Assembly: GCA_030618705.1 (NCBI GenBank) | Contig: JAUXCW010000005.1 | Span: 1 to 37,779 of the forward strand | Source: Gammaproteobacteria bacterium | Lineage (GTDB): Bacteria > Pseudomonadota > Gammaproteobacteria > Pseudomonadales > JAHEGP01 | DNA length: 37,779 bases | Direction of reading: 5' to 3' | Shown here: piece by piece, positions 21,274 to 28,663 of the stretch | How positions within the stretch are numbered: the stretch's first letter is position 1 | How the letters are laid out: every line of letters begins with the position of its first letter | Translations under genes and position numbers: made by a program | The notes under the pieces: generated by a model | What the model saw: only the letters and a program-made list of their open reading frames with translations | Told to the model about the DNA's origin: nothing | Database searches by the model: none

Positions 21274-22212
21274 TTAAGGTTCGAGGACGACTTTGATCGC
21301 GCCGGACGACTTGCGATCAGCTGCAAGCTCATAGCCACGGGCAGCATCTTCCAGCGGTAGGCGATGGGTGATCAATGTTTTGGCAATGTCCGGATTCCTT
21401 GATAACAGCGCGGCGGCCAAATCACAGTCCCTGCCTACGCCACTGATGGCATACATCATCGCCGTGTAGATGGTAAGCCCTTTCATTGCCGCGGCAGTCA
21501 CGGGAAAGTTCACACCGTCCCAATAGGTGCTCAGCAGGAGCAGGCGTCCGTTGGGCCGACACAGTTCAACCGCCTGGTTGAGGGCGCTGTCGGACCCGGC
21601 GCATTCCACAACGAGGTCATACGTGCCGTCCACCGCCACAGCCCCAAGTTTCTCTCCCGCCGCCACCTGCTGGGGGTGTCGGGCGATCAGGCTGACTTCG
21701 GCACAGGACTCGGCTGCCGCCGCCACGGTGCACAAGCCGATGACGCCTCCGCCAATGACTGCAACGCGCATTTCACCGTTGAGCCCGGCCTTGCGCAGCC
21801 CATGTAAAGCCACTGCCAGTGGCTCGATAAGACAGGCATCTTTTGCTTCGACATTGGCGGGCAGGTAAACCAGGCTGCGCTCGGGAACCACAATCTGCTC
21901 GGTCATGCCGCCATCGACACCCAATCCAAGGACGATTTCAGGAATCCGGTCGCACATATTGTAGTCGCCGGTTTTGCACTGCGGACACTCGCCACAGGCC
22001 AGCAAGGGCTCGATACTCACGGGGGTGCCGTCATCGAGTACGCCGCCGATTTCATGGCCCGGAATGACGGAGATCGGGAAACCCATGCTAAACATGTGCA
22101 GATCTGAACCACAGATTCCGGCGGATGTTACGTGAACCCGCACCCCGTCACCGCTGGGTTCCGGGGCGTCCTGAACTACCACCTTGCCATCGACATAATG
22201 AACTGCGCGCAT
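21274..22212 (-). CDS. Zinc-dependent alcohol dehydrogenase (MDR family)
   Basis: VTSAGICGSDLHMFSMGFPISVIPGHEIGGVLDDGTPVSIEPLLACGECPQCKTGDYNMCDR (catalytic and structural Zn ligands); VAVIGGGVIGLCTVAAA. Confidence 0.93.
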   Translation of the reverse strand: MRAVHYVDGKVVVQDAPEPSGDGVRVHVTSAGICGSDLHMFSMGFPISVIPGHEIGGVLDDGTPVSIEPLLACGECPQCKTGDYNMCDRIPEIVLGLGVDGGMTEQIVVPERSLVYLPANVEAKDACLIEPLAVALHGLRKAGLNGEMRVAVIGGGVIGLCTVAAAAESCAEVSLIARHPQQVAAGEKLGAVAVDGTYDLVVECAGSDSALNQAVELCRPNGRLLLLSTYWDGVNFPVTAAAMKGLTIYTAMMYAISGVGRDCDLAAALLSRNPDIAKTLITHRLPLEDAARGYELAADRKSSGAIKVVLEP

Positions 22213-22256
22213 AGTGCCTCTTTGTATAAATCAGTGTGATTGCTGTGAGTCTGGCA

Positions 22257-23279
22257 TCAAGCCTGGGCGCTTATCTCTGTCAGGCCGAAGCGGCCTACCA
22301 GTTGTCGCAAGCGCGCCAGGTCTTCAGCCGATTGCGGAGCTAACTCGGCCAGCGGGTATTCCATTCCATATTGCGGATACTTGGATACACCAAACGTATG
22401 GTAGGGCATAAGTTCTATCTGTTTATAACCTTGCTCGGCAACGAAGCGGGCCGATTCCAGAATGTTTTCCGTCGAATCATTACAACCGGGAATCAAGGGC
22501 AGGCGAATGACCACATCTTTTGGATCCATGACGGCGAGCAGCCGTGACAGATTGGACAGAATAAGTGTATTACTCTGGCCGGTCAATTTTCGGTGCTGCG
22601 CATCATCCCGGTGCTTTAGGTCTACATACAACTGATCCAGGTGGTGCAGCAAGGGTTCGAAGTCATCCCAGGGCAGGTAGGCACCGGTTTCCAGCGCCGT
22701 GTGGATCCCGGCATCCTGGGCCTCTTCCAGCAAGGCCCGGCTAAACTGGTGTTGCATTAGCGGGTCACCACCACCGAGGGTCATGCCGCCACCGGAGCGG
22801 CGGTAAAAGGGGCGGTCCTTCTCCACCTCATCCATCACCTGGGCCACGGACATCTGCTTGCCGACTATTTTTAACGCATCCTCCAGGCAGGGTTCCACAC
22901 ACTCGCCACAAGCTGTACAGCGCTCGCGGTCAATAATAGGAATACCCTCTACATTCAGCGTAATCGCGTCCTCTGGGCATGCTGCAACGCAGGGCGCATC
23001 GCAGCCGTCATCGCCTTTACAGGCCGAGCGAATAAAACCGAGTTCCGGGCCCGCTTTCTGTGATTCCGGGTTGGAACACCAGAGGCAGGCCAGGGGGCAA
23101 CCCTTGAGGAAAACCAGGGTCCTGATGCCCTCGCCATCGTGGATAGAATAGCGCTGGATATTAAACACCCGACCAGTCAGTGCCCTGTTCCTGGTGTGGC
23201 GATTGACACCCTGGCGATTGGCATTCTGATTGAGCACAACTTGATCCTGACTGGGCACAGCATTACCCCTTTCGGTCAA
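22257..23279 (-). CDS. Glycyl-radical enzyme activating protein (radical SAM)
   Basis: VFNIQRYSIHDGEGIRTLVFLKGCPLACLWCSNPESQ (CX3CX2C); ferredoxin-like clusters GDDGCDAPCVAACPEDAI and CTACGECVEPCLEDAL; SGGGMTLGGGDPL. ORF-track start is TTG 23279 overlapping the GRE stop codon; the true start may be internal. Confidence 0.95.
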   Translation of the reverse strand: MTERGNAVPSQDQVVLNQNANRQGVNRHTRNRALTGRVFNIQRYSIHDGEGIRTLVFLKGCPLACLWCSNPESQKAGPELGFIRSACKGDDGCDAPCVAACPEDAITLNVEGIPIIDRERCTACGECVEPCLEDALKIVGKQMSVAQVMDEVEKDRPFYRRSGGGMTLGGGDPLMQHQFSRALLEEAQDAGIHTALETGAYLPWDDFEPLLHHLDQLYVDLKHRDDAQHRKLTGQSNTLILSNLSRLLAVMDPKDVVIRLPLIPGCNDSTENILESARFVAEQGYKQIELMPYHTFGVSKYPQYGMEYPLAELAPQSAEDLARLRQLVGRFGLTEISAQA

Positions 23280-25726
23280 AACGAGTGTTCTGTTCTGGCA
23301 ATAATATCTATCTGTGTCGCCCTATCCAGTTCGACGAAGAAGGCGCTGTAGCCGACGACTCGCACCACCAGGTTCCTGTGCTCCTCGGGGTGCTCCAGGG
23401 CGTCTTTCAAGGTTTCGGCATCGACGATATTAAACTGCATCTCCCAACCGCCAAGGTCAAAATAGGTTCTCACCAGGTTGGCCCAGTTTCGAAGGCCGGC
23501 TTTGGTGTTCATCGACGCCGGGTGCATCTTCATGTTGTAGATCGTTCCCTGCACCAGGTTCACATGCGCCAGGCTGGATACCGACTTGGCCGAGGCCGTG
23601 GGGCCACTTACATCGGCACCCTGGGTCGGTGAGACACTGTCTGACAAGGGCGTGCCGGCCTTGCGCCCATCCGGGGTCGCGCCACAGAGCATACCGTAGC
23701 CCACATGAGCCGTTACCGGGGAGACTGTCGTGCCATAGATCGCCCCGAACTCGGTTTTATACTGGCGCAGTTCCTTGACGATGATATCGAGACACTCCCG
23801 GGCAATAAGGTCCACCTCGGGCACATCGTTACCGTACTTCGGCACCCGCTTGCACAGGCTCTGGATCTCGGGGCCGGTGGGAGCCGTGGTTTCATCCTCG
23901 AAGTTGGTGTCCAGCGCGTGCACGAGCTGCGATATGGTCAGCACTTTATCATCGAAGACCAGTTTTTTTAGCGCCATCATGGAATCACCCAGCGTGGCAA
24001 TTCCGATGTAACAAGCATTCAGGGTTGCGTTGCCGTACATGGCGCCACCCTCATAGTGCCCCTTGCCTCGACCGATACAATCCCGGGTAATTGAGGAAAT
24101 ATAAGGGCTGGGACGATAGGTGTTATGTCCTTCAACCAGCGGCAGGGCCTGGGTAAAAGCGAAGCGGGCAAACTGTTTAGCCTGCACCTTGTAAGCCGCC
24201 CATACATCGTCAAAGTTCTGCCATTGCAGCATATCGCCGCCGTCGTCCAGTGGCTGTCCGTTCCAGATATTGGTGTTGGCCAGCATCAGCTCGAACATGC
24301 GGGGACCACTTACGCCCTGATAAGCCAGACCCTCGGTGCCCCGACCGGCGAAGGCGATTTCCGAACAACCGATAATGCTGTAATCATTGGCGTCTTCAGC
24401 GGTCATATTCGGTACATTGGCCAACTGACTGGGGATAATCACCTCGTCGTTAAACATCGCCGGGTGACCACCGCCGTGGCTTTTTACCGCCTCGCCACAC
24501 CTGATCAGGAATTTCTCCGAGGTCCGGTTGTGCACCCGCGCCGATACCGTGGGCTCAGCGACATGCATACGTGAAGAGACTTCCAGAAACAGGAAGGAAA
24601 GCTCGTTAGTCGCGTCCAGGCCGTCGGGTGTCTTACCGCCGATGGGCATTTGAATCCAGAACGGGTAACCGGAGAAATTGGAACAAACATACTCGGGGAC
24701 CACGCGATTGGACTCGGAAAACTTGAGCCACATACATTCCATCAGCTCCACCGCCTCGTCAACGGTGAGTTTGCCTTCCTCGATATCCTGGCGGTAGTAC
24801 GGCAGCAGGCACTGATCCAGTCGCCCGGTGCCGATGGAAACGCCGTTGGTTTCTATCTGCACCGAGGCCATCACCATGGTCGCGACCTGTACCGCATCAC
24901 GGAAATCCCGGGCGGGATTGGCCGGCACCCACTCGCAGATCTCGGCGATTTTTTCCAGTTCGGCTTTTCTTTGTGGATCCTGCTCTGCGGCTGCCTGCTC
25001 ACGAGCCAGGTCGGCAAAACGCCCGGCCCACTTTATTACCGCCTTATCGCAAATGATAGCGGCTTGCAAAAACTGATGCTTCGTGCGGTCTTCGGCCCGG
25101 GTCAGGTCCAAACGACTGATATGTTCTTCGGCGCGTTCAATAAAACCGTTGAGACCAATTTCGATAACATCCTGGATATTCGGCGCCAGATGCCCGATAC
25201 CTCCTTCCATCGCCATGTCCACCAGGGTAAAGGCGGTGACCATTGAAAATTCTTTAATGACCTCAGGAGTAATCCCGTTAATCAGGGATTTGAGATTGCG
25301 ATCCTTCCAGTAGCTCATGCAGCCCACGATCGCCAATTTGTCTTCAGCAGCGATGTTCCAGGGGTCAGTGGGACGGGAGGATATGGTATCCAGCTCCGGC
25401 TCAATCCAGGAGCAATCGTACTCCGGGAACAGAAACGCCCCGCGGGGTCGCGAGGCGATATTGGCGACAATTAACTCCCCCGGTTGAATCCATATCGGCA
25501 TCTCGCTCAGGACTTTTTCAAAAGCCAGGGCCTGGCGCATCACCGGTGGCAGGGATTCCGTGCTTTTAAAGGATTCGGTGACAAGCAGGCTGCGCTCGGA
25601 GCAAATGGTGTGGGAATGACTCATATAGAGTTCGCGCAGCTTTTCCATTCGCTCGGTGCTGGGTCCGCCACTCATATCCCGATCTTCGACCGCCAGTTCT
25701 TCGTTTACCTCGACCTCATGCAGCAT
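23276..25726 (-). CDS. Glycyl radical enzyme (pyruvate formate-lyase-like family), substrate unknown
   Basis: C-terminal glycyl radical motif RVVGYSAFF (Gly codon 23351-23353); active-site motif NDYSIIGCSEIAFAGRGTEG (Cys codon 24365-24367); N-terminal PFL-like features (SHTICSERSLLVTES, WIQPGELIVAN). Confidence 0.96.
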   Translation of the reverse strand: MLHEVEVNEELAVEDRDMSGGPSTERMEKLRELYMSHSHTICSERSLLVTESFKSTESLPPVMRQALAFEKVLSEMPIWIQPGELIVANIASRPRGAFLFPEYDCSWIEPELDTISSRPTDPWNIAAEDKLAIVGCMSYWKDRNLKSLINGITPEVIKEFSMVTAFTLVDMAMEGGIGHLAPNIQDVIEIGLNGFIERAEEHISRLDLTRAEDRTKHQFLQAAIICDKAVIKWAGRFADLAREQAAAEQDPQRKAELEKIAEICEWVPANPARDFRDAVQVATMVMASVQIETNGVSIGTGRLDQCLLPYYRQDIEEGKLTVDEAVELMECMWLKFSESNRVVPEYVCSNFSGYPFWIQMPIGGKTPDGLDATNELSFLFLEVSSRMHVAEPTVSARVHNRTSEKFLIRCGEAVKSHGGGHPAMFNDEVIIPSQLANVPNMTAEDANDYSIIGCSEIAFAGRGTEGLAYQGVSGPRMFELMLANTNIWNGQPLDDGGDMLQWQNFDDVWAAYKVQAKQFARFAFTQALPLVEGHNTYRPSPYISSITRDCIGRGKGHYEGGAMYGNATLNACYIGIATLGDSMMALKKLVFDDKVLTISQLVHALDTNFEDETTAPTGPEIQSLCKRVPKYGNDVPEVDLIARECLDIIVKELRQYKTEFGAIYGTTVSPVTAHVGYGMLCGATPDGRKAGTPLSDSVSPTQGADVSGPTASAKSVSSLAHVNLVQGTIYNMKMHPASMNTKAGLRNWANLVRTYFDLGGWEMQFNIVDAETLKDALEHPEEHRNLVVRVVGYSAFFVELDRATQIDIIARTEHSF

Positions 25727-25798
25727 TTTGGACTCCGGATTTTATCTCACGCCATTGAAAAGTCAGATGATAAAGCACCCTATCACTTGCGGCAGTAA

Positions 25799-25826
25799 AT
25801 GTCACGTTTAATATAATATGTGACAT
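25799..25826. promoter_or_regulatory. Candidate operator/promoter: ATGTCAC-N14-GTGACAT inverted repeat containing TATAAT
   Basis: Perfect 7-bp arms at 25799-25805 and 25820-25826, between the divergent GRE and TetR genes; TATAAT at 25812-25817. Confidence 0.55.
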
Positions 25827-25886
25827 CTATAGCACGTAATTATTGATCTGTGTCATACTGTGCGAACAGTTTTGCCGGGCGGCATT

Positions 25887-25932
25887 CAGGAGCTGGTGCT
25901 TTGAGTGTCCAGGAGTTGGTGCTTTGAGTGTC
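25887..25932 (+). repeat. Tandem direct repeat, 2 x 23 bp (CAGGAGYTGGTGCTTTGAGTGTC)
   Basis: 25887-25909 and 25910-25932 are adjacent and differ at one position. Confidence 0.9.
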
Positions 25933-26005
25933 GGTGTACCGAAGCGGCCCGGGGCTGTTTTAACTGCAAGGCACCGTTTTGCAAGCCGAGAGGTGAGATT
26001 CTTTT

Positions 26006-26617
26006 ATGTCAGATGCTGCCGCCAATGGCAATACCCTGCGCTGGGGACTCGATGCCACTATCGAATCGCTATCCGCCAGGGAACGCCTGCTCAATGCCGC
26101 CAGAGCGTGCTATGAGCACAAGGGCATTGCCAAAACCACCATGGAGGATATCGCCCGGGAGGCCGGGGTTACCCGCCGCACGGTGTATCGACATTTCGGC
26201 AGCCACTCGGAGGTATTGAGTGGCGTCGTCCAGCGCGAGGCCAACCGTTTTTGGGCCGAGTTGCAGCAGCATCTGCCGCCCGTTGAAAGTTTTCAGGCGT
26301 TTATCCTGGAGGCCCTGATCTATACCCTGAAGCACGCGCCGCAAACACCGACCCACAGCTTTCTGTTCAACCAGAATATACTTCCGCTTGTCAACGAGAT
26401 GTATCTCAATTCCAGGGGCTTTATCGAGCAGCGAGTGGAAATTCTGCGGCCGGTTTATGAACGGTTCAATCCGGGCGGGGAGCTGGATCTGGTGATGGTC
26501 ACCGAGTGGCTCGACCGGATCATGGTGTCCTACCTGGCCACCCCCAGCCCCTTCTTTCGATCGGAGGATGAACTACGAAAGCTGTTTCGCACGATGCTGT
26601 TACCGGTATTTTCATGA
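26006..26617 (+). CDS. TetR/AcrR-family transcriptional regulator
   Basis: ARERLLNAARACYEHKGIAKTTMEDIAREAGVTRRTVYRHFGSHSEVLSGVV helix-turn-helix; divergent from the GRE operon. Confidence 0.95.
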   Translation: MSDAAANGNTLRWGLDATIESLSARERLLNAARACYEHKGIAKTTMEDIAREAGVTRRTVYRHFGSHSEVLSGVVQREANRFWAELQQHLPPVESFQAFILEALIYTLKHAPQTPTHSFLFNQNILPLVNEMYLNSRGFIEQRVEILRPVYERFNPGGELDLVMVTEWLDRIMVSYLATPSPFFRSEDELRKLFRTMLLPVFS

Positions 26618-26648
26618 GTTGAAAAATTAACCTGAACAAGAGGCAATT

Positions 26649-27182
26649 ATGTTTGCAGATAAATTATTTGGCCCGATAAAACAGTGGGGCTACCTGGTAA
26701 AAGATCTCGACGAGGCGATGGATTGCTGGGTTAATCAGCTCGGCGTCGGCCCTTTCTGGGGTTACCGCAATGTGCCGGTAACCGCTTACTTTCAGGGGCA
26801 GGAAACCAGCGTCGTGATGGATGTGGCGCTGGCCTACCAAAACGGGGTGCAGATCGAGTTAATCCACCAGACCAATGATGTTCTCTCGCCCTATAGCGAT
26901 TTTTATGGTACGGACAAAAAGCAGTTTTTACACCAGGTGGCCTACCATGCCGCGGATATCGATGCGGCTGTCGCCAGGGCGAAATCAGTCGGTATGGAGG
27001 AGGTCGGCTCGATCAAGACCATGATGGAGACCCGCTATGTCTACATGGCCTCGCCGCAGATGGACGGCCTGGTCATCGAATTGATGGAAGTGGATGAGGG
27101 CATCGTTGCCGACTTCGATCGCTGCGCTAAAGAAGCGGAGCAGTGGGACGGCAGCGAGCCCTATCGATTGGTCACCCTGTAG
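26649..27182 (+). CDS. VOC-family protein (glyoxalase superfamily)
   Basis: IKQWGYLVKDLDEAMDCWVNQLGVGPFWGYRNV...VALAYQNGVQIELIHQTND...HQVAYHAADIDAAVARAKSVGMEEV. Confidence 0.88.
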   Translation: MFADKLFGPIKQWGYLVKDLDEAMDCWVNQLGVGPFWGYRNVPVTAYFQGQETSVVMDVALAYQNGVQIELIHQTNDVLSPYSDFYGTDKKQFLHQVAYHAADIDAAVARAKSVGMEEVGSIKTMMETRYVYMASPQMDGLVIELMEVDEGIVADFDRCAKEAEQWDGSEPYRLVTL

Positions 27183-27189
27183 TTCCTCC

Positions 27190-28392
27190 TCATTCATTCA
27201 ACGGGCAGCGAATACCCCCCGGTGCCTCGATCAGCGAGGCGCAGAGATTGCAGTGAGTGCAGCCGTTTTTGTAGTTGCCATCGGCCATGGCGTTTATGAC
27301 GTAGTTAGGGTCCTTGATCAGCGGTCGGCCCAGTTGCACAAAGTCGAAGCCCTCTTTCATTACGGTTTCCAGGCTTTCCAACTCGGTGCAGCCGCCGATA
27401 TAAACCATCTGGCAGTCGACCCGGTCGCGGATCTTTTTGGCGTCCTCCAGGAAGTACAGTTCGTAGTAGGGGTAGTCCTTGAACATCTTGCTGCCGATCA
27501 GTTTGAGGCCGAGTTTGGCAATCGGATTGGTCTGCTGCTCGATAAGGCCCACTGCCAGGCTGTCGCCGCGGAAGTAGACCATGGGATTGAATGGGCTGGT
27601 GCCGCCGGAGCAAATCAGCGCGTCTATGCCGCCACTATCAAACATGGCGGCGATCTCGATGGCTTCCTCCAGGTGGATGCCGTCGCCCACGCCATCGGTC
27701 ATATTCATCTTGCCCATAATGGGGAACCCGTCGCCCACGGCGGTTTTAACGGCCTCCAATACGCGCAGCGGCAATCGCATGCGGTTTTCCAGGCTGCCGC
27801 CGTACTCATCGGTGCGTTTGTTGGTGCGGGGGCTGATAAACTGGCTAAGCCCGTAGCCGTGGCCGAAGTGAATTTCGGCGGCGTCAAAGCCGACGTCCTT
27901 CATTAACAGCGCGGCGTCGCGATAGGTTTGTACCAGGTAGTCGATGTCCTTGATCGTCATGGCGCCGGCAAAGGGGGCGCCCGAGGCCGCGCCCAGCATA
28001 TTGAACGCCTTGCTCGGCCCCAGTGGTCGCTTGAGGCGTTGCATTTTGCGAATCTTCGAGAAGTTGCCGCAGTGGGTCATCTGGCCCGATACCGTGACAT
28101 CCGGACTCACGGTTTTGAGTTCTCGAATCATGCTCGTCAGTTGCGGACGCACACCTTCATGTAACCACATCATCTGGTCGTTGATGCGTCCATCGGCCTC
28201 GGTGGTGCAGTAGCCGATCGTGGTCATGGCGACACCCCCGGCGACGACCTCCTTGTGGAAAGTCTGCAATAGTTCGCCGGGAACGCCATCGGGGGTTTTC
28301 CCCTCATAGGTGGCAGCCTTGATGATACGGTTTTTCAACTGCAGATTGCCCAGCTTTGCCGGGGTGAAGGCTTTATCCAGATACTCGCTCAT
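27190..28392 (-). CDS. Old yellow enzyme-like NADH:flavin oxidoreductase
   Basis: FTPAKLGNLQLKNRIIKAATYEGKTPDGVP; DAAEIHFGHGYGLSQFISPRTNKRTDEYGGSLENRMRLPLRVLEAVK; FVQLGRPLIKDPNYV. Ends with CTHCNLCASLIEAPGGIRCPLNE. Confidence 0.93.
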   Translation of the reverse strand: MSEYLDKAFTPAKLGNLQLKNRIIKAATYEGKTPDGVPGELLQTFHKEVVAGGVAMTTIGYCTTEADGRINDQMMWLHEGVRPQLTSMIRELKTVSPDVTVSGQMTHCGNFSKIRKMQRLKRPLGPSKAFNMLGAASGAPFAGAMTIKDIDYLVQTYRDAALLMKDVGFDAAEIHFGHGYGLSQFISPRTNKRTDEYGGSLENRMRLPLRVLEAVKTAVGDGFPIMGKMNMTDGVGDGIHLEEAIEIAAMFDSGGIDALICSGGTSPFNPMVYFRGDSLAVGLIEQQTNPIAKLGLKLIGSKMFKDYPYYELYFLEDAKKIRDRVDCQMVYIGGCTELESLETVMKEGFDFVQLGRPLIKDPNYVINAMADGNYKNGCTHCNLCASLIEAPGGIRCPLNE

Positions 28393-28444
28393 AATTGCCT
28401 CTTAAATAAATGGTGCCGAACTAAACGATAGTGACAGAGGGGGC

Positions 28445-28582
28445 GGGACTTCCAAGGCAGGACCGTGCGCCGGTTGGCCGGGTTTGTTCCAGACAAACCC
28501 TGAGGCCCCAACGTCCATGTCGTGGACCCGGCGCCCGAGCCTACATGGATGTATTCACGGCGCGTCCTGGCTTGGGAGTCCC
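28445..28582. repeat. Structured intergenic element bounded by a 19-bp imperfect inverted repeat, with internal hairpins
   Basis: GGGACTTCCAAGGCAGGAC (28445-28463) pairs with GTCCTGGCTTGGGAGTCCC (28564-28582), 17/19; perfect hairpin GGGTTTGT-TCCAG-ACAAACCC (28480-28500); TCCATGT/ACATGGA also pair. Confidence 0.7.
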
Positions 28583-28663
28583 GATTCCTCCTGAATTGGT
28601 GAACGCCTTGCCTTATTGACTTGAATCTAAACCAAGCACTATTTACCTCATAATCCATTGATG

